From Papaver somniferum (lineage: Eukaryota; Streptophyta; Magnoliopsida; Ranunculales; Papaveraceae): DNA of 64,000 nucleotides. The stretch covers positions 121,465,849 to 121,529,848 of the forward strand of contig NC_039359.1 of assembly GCF_003573695.1 (NCBI RefSeq), written 5' to 3'. Of this stretch, positions 20,540 to 31,826 are shown in pieces. Below the pieces are notes generated by a model that saw only the letters and a program-made list of their open reading frames with translations, searched no databases and was not told the origin of the DNA. The translations under genes were made by a program, and so were the position numbers. Numbering within the stretch: the stretch's first letter is position 1; each line of letters starts with the position of its first letter.

Positions 20540-20866
20540 ATGATTGACTTAGAGGATCCCCAGTTATTCAGGCTTTTGTTATGCACTTCTAAGTTCTTAC
20601 TTGAGTATTTACAGACTCTTCAGCCTGATATTCAGAATGCCTTTGAGGAAATCCAACCAACGAAAGCTTTTTATCTAGACCATGTTATAGAACCTGAACC
20701 TGAACCACAACTAGATGTAGTTGTCTTAAACAAAAAACTAGACAAGGGTGTGCTCTATTTGCTAATTTTCTTGGGATGTTGTGTATTCCTTTTACTTGTG
20801 ATAGCCCTATTTGGTTTTGGTGATCCACAGTTATTCCGGCTATTACTTTATGATTCTATGAGGTGA
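20540..20866 (+). CDS. membrane-segment ORF of Gypsy element (env-like position)
   Basis: This 108-residue frame contains 'DLEDPQLFRLLL' near its start and a repeated 'GDPQLFRLLLYDSMR' at its end. Between them lies a strong hydrophobic segment of about 22 residues (GVLYLLIFLGCCVFLLLVIA), a likely transmembrane helix. The position just before the 3' non-coding region fits the env-like ORF of Athila elements. In the same frame the reading is open upstream of the ATG ('KEDHLFHCGQLCES'), supporting an ancestral join with the 433-aa ORF. It carries no surface-protein features beyond the membrane segment. Confidence 0.55.
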   Translation: MIDLEDPQLFRLLLCTSKFLLEYLQTLQPDIQNAFEEIQPTKAFYLDHVIEPEPEPQLDVVVLNKKLDKGVLYLLIFLGCCVFLLLVIALFGFGDPQLFRLLLYDSMR

Positions 20867-20869
20867 CTA

Positions 20870-22326
20870 ATTCTTCCATTATCTGGATGAAGACTTTAAA
20901 CTTAGCACTTCTTGGGAGGTAACCCAATATTCTTGCGACACGGTAATATTCTTCCTTATTTCTTTTCCCTCAAGTGGTAATAGTTTCTCCTTGTTCATGT
21001 TTTTAATTTTATCTTTAGAACATTGAGGAAAATGTTAGATTTAAGTTTGGGGGTAAGGGAGAAACTTCTAGCGTCACATAGTATCCTGTTAGCTAAGTTT
21101 ACATATTGTTTCTCACCGAAAAGATGGAAATTGGAATTGCTAGGGATAACATTCTATTGAGACATTAGAGAAAAAGACATTGAGATCTTTGAAATTCAGG
21201 AGAGAACTTGTTCCTTTTAGAGGGTAACTGTAATGGACCTAACCATCCATGATGAAACGGAAGTAGGTCAGAAGGAAATGCCAGAAAGACAAAGCAACCT
21301 CATAATGTAGTCTTAGTTACTGGATTACGACTCTCTTTCTCAGTAGAAACTTATCATCATCAACAAGCAGGGCGACATCAAAATATATGAAGAAAGTTGA
21401 AGACGTTTAAGGTTTAGAAGCAACAATAGAAAAGAATAATTCAAAAATTTATAAGAGAAAATGATATAAGTTGTTGAAGTTCATGATACCAAGACATCAC
21501 AAGTTGCGAAGATCCAAGTTCTAAAGTCTTTCTCTCATGGCCATTTAAATTTTTGTCTTGTTATTTTTCTGTTGAAAAAAAAAAGGTGAAAAAAAAATAA
21601 AGGTGAAAAAAAAATGAAAGAAAAAAAAATTTAAAGAAAAAAAATTGAAAAATGAAAAAATCATCGTTACGTTTTGTTCAATAAGGCCATAGGGAAGTAG
21701 AAATCTATAAGGGAGTTTCAAGCATGAAATTAAGGAGAAAAGTTAAATTGTCAAGGTTCTACGAGGTTCGAGAGTTTATCATCAACAGTTGAATCCGAAG
21801 AAGACGTTGTTTCTACTGAGCATTATGAGAGAGTCGAAGAAAGATACATTTGTTTGCTTTGTTAGTCCGCTTTCAATATGGCACAAGATATTTCTAGCAC
21901 TGGTTTAACTCATCACACGTAATTAGTCCAGCTGTGTAGCAGATGTCCTTCTCATCTTTATCTCTCTCCTAATATTATCCAGGTGTAAATCAGCGGACGC
22001 ATCTTACAATGTTTATCTAGATGTGTAGCGGATATCTCTTTATCTAGCAGTGTTGCGGATGTGTCTCCCCTTTTCTTTTGTCAGCTTTAGAGATGGCACC
22101 TTTAATTTCTCTGGCATTCTGGTTACTTGGAGACAGGTTGAGAATATGTATGTCCTCATAGCTCTTTGGATACTTGTGACCAATTAGAAGTAAAGGTTTT
22201 GTGGGTACACCTCTGGTAAACCCTCCCGAGATTAACTCGGTCACTAGGGCCACCTAGAGAGTTAGGATTTTTCTTTTCTAGAATAAATTTGCTCGAGGAC
22301 TAGCAAATAATAAGTTTGGGGGTATT
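20870..22326 (+). other. 3' non-coding region of Gypsy element
   Basis: It contains TTGGGAGGTAACCCAATA (about 20,911), an A-rich block of GAAAAAAAA units (21,570-21,660), and three copies over the element of AAGTTTGGGGGTA (20,170-20,182; 21,043-21,055; 22,312-22,324). The last copy abuts the 3' LTR and is the polypurine tract. Confidence 0.6.
21570..21662. repeat. A-rich simple repeat
   Basis: Alternating A-runs of 6-10 bases are separated by GGTG, TGAAAG or TTG. It lies in the 3' non-coding part of the Gypsy element. Confidence 0.7.
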
Positions 22327-23997
22327 TGATAGACACATTTTTGTGACTATTTTGCCCTCAATGTTCCATATTGTTAGTACCAAATTTCGTACTTATTATG
22401 GTGTTTTGTGTTTTTGTAGGTATTTTTTTTGGAAATAAATATTGTTGAAAAATTCGGCTCGAAAAATTGCTCGGAGCACCCCCGGAGGACATGTGTTATT
22501 CAGACTCTCACCCTTGGATAAGGGGTACTCAATTACTAAGGGCACCCTCTTTATTAATTACATCTCAGAACACCCCAGCTGTTAAAGGCACCCCTACTCT
22601 GGATAGGGGTTACCCCTTCTTCTTCATTTTCAAATATGAATTTTGGCGGGAAGATAATGCATACGAAGGCAGAATTAAGGTTGGAGTTTTAATCGTGTTC
22701 TAGGGAGATTCAAGGGTTGAAACTCATTGAGTTTGTCTATTTCGATCCAATAGAGCTGGTAATGGTCGTCGTTTGTACCAGAATTAGCTAGAACGGTGGA
22801 TTTAAGGGTTGAATATATTCCCGGGTTTTCTTCCTTCGGAAACTCTGTTAAGATTTTGGTCACGTTGGAATGAGACTCGGGCACTGGATTTGGTTTCTTT
22901 GGGACTGTTTGGACCAAACAGGGATGGTATGGTCGATGTTTTCGGTTAAAATTGGCTGCGTCGTGGGATTGAAGCTAACAGAGCTACACGTTCGTGGGAG
23001 AGTTTTTCACGGGATTTGCTATGAATTGTGTGTGCTGCTGGGACTCTAATTCGTGTACTGAACGTGTATGGAGGACTCTTAGTTGCAATAGACGCGTGAA
23101 GGAAGTAAAGAAGGATATAAAACCATAATTTTGGAAATAATATATTCCCGAGTAATGGCTTTGCTGTGAGAGAATTTGGAGACATTACTGCGAGATATTT
23201 TGGTCATGTGGAGTATATATAGAGTGATGGGGACTCAGAGAGGGGGGGTGGAGAGTTAGGGGTGAGAATACAATAGAGAATCGGGAGTTGCAGAGATTGT
23301 CTCTGCTGCTGCCATTGAAGAACATACAAAGAACATAAGACTACAAGAAGCAGTCGTTTATGCTACAGTGTATACGACAGTCGCGGGACAGTCTTATATG
23401 CTACAGCGATATGACCCACAGCCGAGGGTCGTAGTTCTCTGGTTTGTAACAAATATAATTGTTACAAATCCGATTTTGAATTATTTCTCCATTTTCTCCT
23501 TGTAAACACCTTTATGAGCAATGAAAAATTACTTTGAGTGTGTTTTCACCATGCGGAGCTAGACCCCATCACTGGGACAACGGAGGAAGCAACTTTTCAT
23601 GATTGTGGTAAATGAATTAATTCTTTTATTGACTTTTTGCATAGATTTAATTTCTTTATGATTTTTATTAATTATTTGTTATTTTGTTAGATGTCGCATG
23701 CTTACTTCTAAATACTTTAGATGCGTCATGCTTTTAACTTACAAATAATATTTTACGAAATCTATTTTTGGCAAAGAACTAGAGTCACAACTTCTTTTGT
23801 TTGAGCTATATTGTCTAGAGTTAATGACTGAACCATAACAATATGAAAAGTAGTGGAATCCCGCGTCTCAGCGTCTCTTCATCTTGTGACATAATTTGTA
23901 TATTTTTAGTGTTTTTCCTTTATTAATCCTAAAAACAATTTCAACAAGTCTGAGTGAACGAATCATCTTACTACAACATCATTGAAAAATACCATCA
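22327..23997 (+). repeat. 3' LTR of Gypsy element
   Basis: The 1,671-bp partner of 16,454-18,122, with few substitutions. It is followed by TSD CTTAC and then by resumed Cassandra sequence. Confidence 0.9.
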
Positions 23998-24002
23998 CTT
24001 AC

Positions 24003-24094
24003 CATTTGTAATGAACCGTCCCTTCATCGAAACAATCCTTAGCCACTGAGGTCTCGGTGTTAGGAAATGACAAACCATTACTTATATTCCATTT
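24003..24094 (-). mobile_element. third Cassandra LTR copy, internally deleted
   Basis: TGTAATGAACCGTCCCTTCA (24,007) to the 'CCATTACTTATATTCCATT' end zone matches the Cassandra LTR but lacks most of the 5S-like domain. Before the Gypsy insertion it was contiguous with LTR 2 at 16,453. It is cut at 24,094 by the next LTR. Confidence 0.7.
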
Positions 24095-25486
24095 TGTTAG
24101 AGACTGCTCGGTCAAACTCGCAAGCGTTGCTATCTCAAGCTTGTTTGTCAAGTTTAGTTTCCAAACTATAAGCCTTGATTTCTAGTCTACTTATAGCTAT
24201 GTCTCGGACTAGCTAGGAAAGAATGTGTAGTTGAGCTTTAGACTTCACGGCTTTCATCAATTAAAGACGGAGAACTACTAAGGAGAGCTTGTGGAACTTC
24301 ATAAACAAAAGATATGTGGAGACTGAAACTCATCTATCATTCAGAAGTTTATTTCTACTCTATCTCCTATTGAGACAAAAGTCATATAGCTATATAAACT
24401 TTCATTTATACATAATTGATATTTCGAGCTGAGTTTAACTCGCTTACACATTTCTCGAAATACATGTTGGTAAGCTTTCACTTTAACAAAGTTCATCTTA
24501 TATTCTTGACGAAAGTCAAAAGATGATCATATGAAAATCGTCTGGTAACATCTTATATGATTTGTGTGATACGGTCATTTGATGTAGACTCGTAATGTTT
24601 CGTATTGATCATTCGATCACTTGAAAATTGCTTTGAAGCTAATAGTTTGTGTGATAAAGCTATTGTCATCTTCTAAGAATGTTCCAATGATTGAAATGAG
24701 AGTTTAGAACGATTAACCATGATTGGATATAAACACAATAGGCGTACTTGCATATGTCTAGTACAAGACCAATATGCGTACTGGTTGGATATAAGCACAA
24801 TATGCGTACTTGCAATCTAGTATGCATACCCGTATGCGTACTGGTTGGTCAGTTGAAGTCTGAGAGCTATAGTATGCATACCCGTATGCGTACTGGCCAA
24901 GTCAGTTGAAGTCCGAGAAATTTAGTATGCGTACCCGTACACGCACTATATTCAACTGAGTTAGGATGTGAACGACAATATGCGTACCCGTTTGCATACT
25001 GGCAAACACACTCCATGTCGGGCTACTTAGGTATGCGTACCCGTTTGCATACTTGGGTGGGTTATGTTCTAAAATCGGTAATGTCATGAACTAATATATT
25101 TATATATTAAGGAATGTAATCTTTTGCAAACCGTGGCTATAATGTTCATGAATTGATTTGAGTGAATCAACCGATTTTGCTTCAATTGTGTCTTGTATAC
25201 TTCTACGAGAATATAAACAATTGAACAACTCTATAAGTAGTTTCATTTGAGTCACTTTAACTAGTTGTGATTAAGATGAATAAGGTTAATATGAAAGTGT
25301 TCATATGGCTAAATTCGGTTAACTATTGTTGAGCCAACTAAGTGTATACGTTTAGGTACTGTTACCCATATCTAAATGAAGGCACATTTAATTTGTGTGT
25401 AACAAGCTAAGTTCGATCTAACGGTTGAAATATATTAGCTTGAATCTAATCAAGAGTTAATCTAACAGTGAATATTGATTGCTTTG
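24095..25486 (+). mobile_element. older Sirevirus-family LTR, left part
   Basis: It starts TGTTAGAGACTGCTCGGTC and follows the layout of the 6,672 LTR. Its repeat zone (24,735-25,060) uses a different unit, 'GTATGCGTACCCGTATGCG'. It is split at 25,486 by a solo LTR; the right part resumes at 27,946. No interior domain follows, so it is a solo LTR or a truncated element. Confidence 0.75.
24735..25060. repeat. 'GTATGCGTACCCGTATGCGT' array in LTR
   Basis: Units containing the palindromic core CGTAC and the phrase TATGCGTACCCG repeat irregularly, interspersed with 'GTCAGTTGAAGTC'. A looser version occurs in the solo LTR near 26,085-26,330. The position matches the 'GTCCGCGAAC' array of the younger Copia element. 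Confidence 0.7.
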
Positions 25487-27940
25487 TGTTAGAGCATTGC
25501 TCGGTCGAACTCGCATGCGTTGCTATCTCAAGCATGTTTGTCAATGTTAGTGATCAAAACTATTTGTCTTGATTTCTAGTTTACATATGACTAAGTCTCG
25601 GTCTAGGATAGTTAAGTGCGGTTGAGCTCCGGACTCCATGGAGATCATCTTACGAAGACGAAGAACTACTCAAGGAACCAGTGGAACTTCATCCGACCAA
25701 AAGGTATGTGGAGACTTGAACTCATCTGTCACTCAAAAGTCTATCTACTCTATCTCCTACTCTTGAGACAAAAGTCGTATAAGTATGATAATTTTCATAC
25801 ATACACATTTGCTATTTCGAGCCGAGTTTACTCGCCTATCTTTTTCTCGAAATATGTGTTGGTGATCTTTTGTTTTAACCACTTTTATCTTTACCCATGA
25901 CGAAAGTCATAATGACGTTTCAATCTTGAAAATAGCTTTGATGACGATAGTCGATTCTTTTTGTCTAACGACTATTAAAACATTATAGAAGAATGTTTCA
26001 ATGATTGAAATGTAGAGTTGAGATTACCAACTATGGATATAAGAATATATATTGTGTTCGCACATTAGTGTATAAATCCATGTGCCGGAAACCAAGTGCG
26101 TGCATATGTGTGCATGCGGTATTGGTAAAGGAGACAGGTTGAGTACGTGTACCCGCGAAAGTTTTCATACCGAAAATTTATGCTAGAGTTTGTAAGTTTG
26201 CAAACTGAAAACCAGTCACCTTAGGTACGCATACCCATACACGTACCCACAGAAGTTTTCGAACCGAACATTTCTGCTGAGTTTGTAAACTCAAATCCGA
26301 TAGCTAAGGTAAGCATACCCGTACGCGTACCCAAGCTGGATATTTCTCAAATCGGTTGTTCATGAACTTAAAACAATAATTTATAAGGAATGCAATATTT
26401 GCAAACCATGCCTATATTGTTCATGAATTGATTCAAGTGAATCAAACCGATTTTGTTTCAATTGTGTCCATTTATAAAGATCTAAGCAATTGAACAACTC
26501 TTGAACTAGTTCTTGTGAGTCATTTGAACTAGTTGTGAAGAAGATGAATACAGTTAATATGAAAGCGCTCATATGTCTAACCATTGGTTAACTATTTGTG
26601 AACCAACTAAGTTTACACATTTAGGTATGGTTACTCAAACCTAAATGAATACATTTCATTTTTTTGTGACAAGCTAAGTATCGATCTAACGGTTGAAAGA
26701 TATTAGCTTGGAGAAATCGGGTTTTTCATCTAACGGTGAATATTGAATGCTTTGTTACCAAGGTAACTTGGATTGCAAACCTTGATTTGAAAACTATATA
26801 AAGGGGACATCTAGCAACTGGAAAAACTAATCCCCACACCTCCTGTGTGATACTAGTTGGTTTGCTAGAGTCGATTCTCCTTTAACCGTAGGTTTCTTCT
26901 CGACACCTTGTCGGTTAACGACTTAAAGACTTCATTGGGATTGTGAAGCCAGACGAAACTACTTCTCTTGTAGTTGAGCGATCTGATCTTGCCATTTTTT
27001 ATCGTACGAGTTCAATTGTAAGATTGGCTTAAGATTGTATCTCCGATAGGTCAAGATAAAAATAAATCACAAACATCTTGGTCTCATCGTTTGTGATTCC
27101 ACGACATCTAGTTTCGCTACCATATGATTTAGATTATTGTGAGGTGATTGACAATACTAGGATGTTCTTCGGGAATATAAGTCTGGTTTATCAATTGGTT
27201 CTTGTTCACCTTGATTTATCAAAAGATGGAACAAAACTCATAGGTTTATCTGTGGGAGACAGATTTATCTATCACCGTAGACTTCTGTGTGATACAAATT
27301 TGTTTGTTAAAGTCTTCGACTTTGGGTCGTAGCAACTCTTAGTTGTGGGTGAGATCATCTAAGGGAATCAAGTGTGTAGTATCCTGATGGTATCAGAGAC
27401 ATAAGGAGCGCAACTGTACCTTGAATCAGTGTGAGATTGATTAGGGTTCAACTACAGTCCAGACCGAAGTTAGTTTGTAGTAGGCTAGTGTATGTAGCGG
27501 CTTAATACAGTGTGGTGTTCAATATGGACTAGGTCCCGGGGTTTTTATGCATTTGCGGTTTTCTCGTTAACAAAATTTCTGGTGTCTGTGTTATTTCTAT
27601 TCCGCATTATATTTTGTTATACAATTGAAATATCACAGGTCGTGCGTTAAGATCAATCAATTAGAATATCCAACCTTTGGTTGTTGATTTACATTGATTG
27701 AAACTTGAACATTGGTCTTTGGTACCGTTCAAGTTATTATCCTTGTATTTGATAAAGACTCCCAGATTTCTATTTGCTTGAGTAAAGATCAAATCAAGTG
27801 ATAGAGATATTAACTCCTAGATATACTTATTAAGATCGGGTCTGACTGTCTAGTTGATTCTCTTAAAAGTATATTGGAGTTAGTCCATACAGATTGCTAA
27901 TCGAAATATCGGGTGTGATTGTTAGACCCCCGCTTCTTCA
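25487..27940 (+). mobile_element. solo LTR, Sirevirus family, nested in a related LTR
   Basis: The 2,454-bp sequence runs TGTTAGAGCATTGCTCGG to CCGCTTCTTCA. It is flanked by the perfect TSD CTTTG (25,482-25,486 and 27,941-27,945). TATA box at 26,795-26,802. No interior sequence is present, so the rest of the element was probably lost by recombination between LTRs. Confidence 0.88.
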
Positions 27941-27945
27941 CTTTG

Positions 27946-29018
27946 TTTCAGAGCTATCGAACCCTGATTTGAAGACTATATAAGGGAGAACTCTAGCTAT
28001 TAAGAAACCTAATCCCCACACCTCCTGTGTGATACTAGTTGCGACTAGAGTCGATTCTCCTTTAACCTAGGTTTTTCCTAAAACCATAATAGGTTAACGA
28101 CTTGAAGACTTCATTGGGATTGTGAAGCCAGACCCAACTATTTTCTCTGTAGTTGCGTGTTCTGATCTTACTGTATACTATTGTATTGAGTACTATCTTT
28201 TCTAAGATTTGCTCGAGATTTATCTCTGATAGGTAAGATAAAAAGTAGTCACAAACATCTTCGTCTCATCGTTTGTGATTCCACAATATCTTGTTTCGCT
28301 TCCATACAATTAAGATTATTTTGAGGTGATTAATATTTCTAGGCTGTTCTTCAGGAATATAAGTATGGTATATCAATTGGTTCCTGTGCACCTTGATTTA
28401 TCAAAAGACGGAACAGAACTCGTAGGTATTTCCGTGGGAGACAGTTTTATCTATTACAATAGACTTTTTTGTGTGAGACATATTTGTTTATCAAGTCTTC
28501 GACTTTGGGTCGTAGCAACTCTTAGTTGTTTGTGAGATTATATAAGGGAATCAAGTGCGTAGAGTCCTGCTGGGATTCAGAGAAGTAAGGAGCGCAACTG
28601 TACCTTGATTAATGTGTGATTGGTTAGGGCTCAATTACATTCCAGTCTGAAGTTAACTTGTAGTAGGATAATTTCTGTAGCGGCTTAATACAGTGTGTTG
28701 TTCAAAGCTGGACTAGGTCCCGGTTTTTTTTTGCATTTGCAATTCCCTCGTTAAAAAAATTCTGGTGTCTGTGTTATTTCTTTTTCGCATTATATTTTCT
28801 ATATAATTGAAATATCACAGGTTGTGCGTAAGTTCAATCAATTATTGAATCCGGCCTTTGGGTTGTTGATTTAAATGATTGACACTTGGATATTGGTTTT
28901 TGATACCGTCCAAGTTATTTCTTATATTCAATCGGGCTCGTAAATTCCTATTTGTTTGATTGCAGATTAAATTGAGAAATTGAGATATAAACTCTTTGAT
29001 ATACTTTTCTAAAGATTG
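27946..29018 (+). mobile_element. older Sirevirus-family LTR, right part
   Basis: Resumes at the exact point interrupted at 25,486. TATA-like TATATAAG at 27,977-27,984. Homology to the family fades near 29,015, about 100 bases short of the expected end, and no CA end or TSD (CATTT expected) is visible. Confidence 0.7.
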
Positions 29019-29889
29019 AATTAATTAGTGAGAGCAATTCTCCTCCTCTGTGTAATCCAATTGGTTGTAGCAAACTGAACGAATTACAAGAAGAGTTTAA
29101 GCCTAAGTCATTGTTCAATTCATTGACACCATCATCTCTAAGCATGAATCAATTCATTGGTCAATTCCTGATACATCTTACCAAGATAATAGTATTATTT
29201 TTTCGTATGAAAAATTAGGACGTCTCTTTTTATCAGAAGAGTTTCCCTATGCAGTACTAAAAATTATCTGCAGAGACTGTTTCTTATAAGAAGTAAAATA
29301 AAAAATTAGAAACACAAATTCATTTGTGCTCTTTGGAAGTTCTTCGAAAAACTTATAAAAACAGTCCCTTGGGTATCTCTTAGTGCTGAAAGATGTAAGA
29401 GTAGATGGAAAGAAACTCTCTCTTGGTGTCATGATGTGGAAGATCACTGTTGTGTTCCGTCTTCTTGACCATACAAAAATTTCTCAACAAAATATTTGTT
29501 GAGTTTCGCTCCAAATATTTTGTTGTTCCATAAAACAAACGAGCCCTTGCGTAAACATGTACGGTTCACGTACTCTGAACCTGTACGTGTTTGAACCGTA
29601 TTCCAGAACGTATTCAGCCAGTTCATGTACCACCGTTTGGCACATAAAAAGAGAAAGAGATCACTTTGTTCTTTTCACCTTCTCTTCTCAAACAGTTCAC
29701 GAGCAGAGGAGGAAAACCCAAGGTTCGTATACAATCATTTCTTAACCATATTATTGTGTTTAGTTTGATCCTTTGAAATTAGGAGAAGCTTTTGTGTTAC
29801 GGGTTAAGAGTGGATTTTATTTTGATAGCTGTTTCGGAACTTCACCATTGGAAACAGTTCGGTTCCCCAAGTAAGTTCTTAAACAACTA
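29019..29889. other. unclassified; possible leader of a following ORF
   Basis: No recognised gene. A near-palindrome CTCAACAAAATATTTGTTGAG lies at about 29,481-29,502. At 29,640-29,730 there is a pyrimidine-rich, leader-like region, followed by possible exon/intron boundaries: a GTAAGTTC donor near 29,871 and a TTATATCAG acceptor near 29,918. Confidence 0.3.
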
Positions 29890-30175
29890 GTGTTATTTAT
29901 TTTTTCTTATATCAGCATATCTAGAAGGAAGTATAATAGTGGTGTTAGTTCAAGTAGGTTATTTGTTGATAGTGATGATGAATATGATGATGATATCGGT
30001 GTCGACGTTCACCAACTGTATTATGATGCCAGACGTCGAATTAGTTTTATCAACATCCCTGCCAAGGACAAATATAACAAACTCTCTAGTAGTTATTTTG
30101 TTAGGGAAAGGGCATATGATCAGTCTGTTCGAGAACCAGATTTTCACTTGTTCATGAACCAGTTTGAATGGGGTG
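29890..30175 (+). CDS. ORF interrupted by the giant element; transposon-protein-like
   Basis: The frame has a Ser-rich then acidic N-terminus (DSDDEYDDDIGVDV) and then 'FINIPAKDKYNKL...YFVRERAYD', ending in 'FMNQFEWG'. The spacing loosely resembles the N-terminal part of a plant retroelement/transposon protein in which an aromatic-A-x-x-x-Y segment precedes 'F-x-x-E-R'. A splice acceptor at about 29,918 suggests the true exon starts there. The frame is cut at 30,175, where the giant LTR begins; the missing part should lie beyond the right end of the window. Family assignment is weak. Confidence 0.35.
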
Positions 30176-31826
30176 TGTAGATGGGGAAAAACGATTTGCT
30201 GGTTTTTGCGAAATTGAGGAGACGACCGTGCGGAGGAGACTCCTTGAACCGAGCAAAATGTTTAACCTCACACAGATGCACTGCAAGAAGGGAGTGCTTT
30301 AAGTTCTAGAGATCAATCTGTAGGACTCCGGCCTAAACCAAGACAATGGTCGTTCCAGAGTCAATTCGGTCACAAGAGAGGATGGGTCGATATGTATGAG
30401 GGAAGATGAGAAATGTGTGAGATCAATGGTGATCAAGGATTGTTGGTGTGTTGTGTATTTTGCGTGAAAATAGATTCTGAATGATTGAGTTTACTCAGTT
30501 GAGAGTAATTGCTAAGACGATGAGTTCATGTAGACGAAAGACCGTCTATCGAGAATTGTCTGTTTTTACGAAAAGTTGTCCGTTCCTCAATCATGATTCA
30601 GAGACTTATTTATATTGCTAGAATTGTAAACACCTTGATCCCATGAAGTGTAACAATTGCTGGAGTCAAAGAGTGGGGAAATGGAAATCGTGTTAAAATC
30701 ACTTGCTCACATTCTTATCGTGGGTGAACACACGTGCCGTAGGCCGCCAGACCGAAACCCTAGTTAATATCCCCCATGTGACACGATTGATGTCTTGTGA
30801 TTGTGTAGTCTGCAAGGCATACATGTATTTAGTTAGTCAGTTTCTAACTTCATGGGACGATGAGTCCTTGCATTGTTGAGTCGAACAAATGTTCTAGGAC
30901 TCATGAATTGAACGTGTCCGTTGAGACAGAAGTATAACTGTCGAATAAATGTTGATAGTTAAGGTGAAAAAAATACTGTTCACTTGATGAATTGTTGAAT
31001 ATTGATAGTTGAACCAATATTCCTTAGTCTGAGCAAATATTGCTCATTTGAGCAAGTATTGCTCGTTTGATTAATTATTGGTAACAAGACCAAATAAAAT
31101 ATCAATTCAAAATACTAGTAACTGAACCGAGTATAATTAATTGGAATGTTGATCATGTGATCAACGTAAAATTATTAGTGTTTGAATATGCCCAGAATTA
31201 TGTTTTACAGAGCTTTGGATCCAAAACCCTAATTTTGATCAATTGGTGATCAATTGTTGATTCATTGAAATCAACCACGGAGTGAAGGAGGGACCAGATA
31301 CATGGGATGATAAGTCGACCATGTAACGCCCAGATGCTCGAGTGAGCAAAATATCAAAGTCTCTTGAAGACCAGTTGGTGAAGAGATGATTAAATGTTGG
31401 TTTAATTATTCATTAAAATAATGTTCGTCTGAACCCTAGGTGATAAAACCTAATAAAATATGAAGAGATGAAGGACCGACCAAGGGGTCATGAAACCGGC
31501 CCTGGTTGGTCATGGGATCGACTGACGATCGTTTTATGAAATTCCAAATTGTTTGGAAGAGTTTGAACCTAATGTGAACAAATTAGGTCAAATGATGAAA
31601 AAGTATGGGACCGGCCTCTTGCAAGCCAAAGAGCCAACCTGGTCGGTCAAGGTAATATGCTCATGTCACCAAAGTGTCCGTGTCTTAGTCCTGAGAATTT
31701 TGATATTTTCTGATGTGTGTTTGAGCAACATTTTGAAAAAATATGAAGAAATCAGGGAATTTGCTGAAACTGAGGAAACTTCATAAGATGAAGGAAATAA
31801 TAATAACAAAATGAAGGAATCATGAA

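Larger units (their letters stand above)
16454..23997 (+). mobile_element. complete non-autonomous Ty3/Gypsy element, Athila-like
   Basis: The element is 7,544 bp with LTRs 16,454-18,122 and 22,327-23,997 (TGATA...CA) and the perfect TSD CTTAC (16,449-16,453 and 23,998-24,002). The interior has a primer-binding-like site, a 433-aa ORF, a 108-aa ORF with a membrane segment, and a polypurine tract. No gag-pol enzymes are visible. The LTR family also occurs, more distantly, as the solo LTR at 45,320-46,858. Athila placement rests on the PBS style (TGGCGCCG...), the 3' membrane ORF and the GGGAGGTAACCCAA motif after it. Confidence 0.85.

Noticed and set aside
24735..25060. CRISPR-like repeat/spacer array
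   Set aside because: Units are irregular, overlap, and lie in a plant LTR; there is no constant spacer length and no cas genes.
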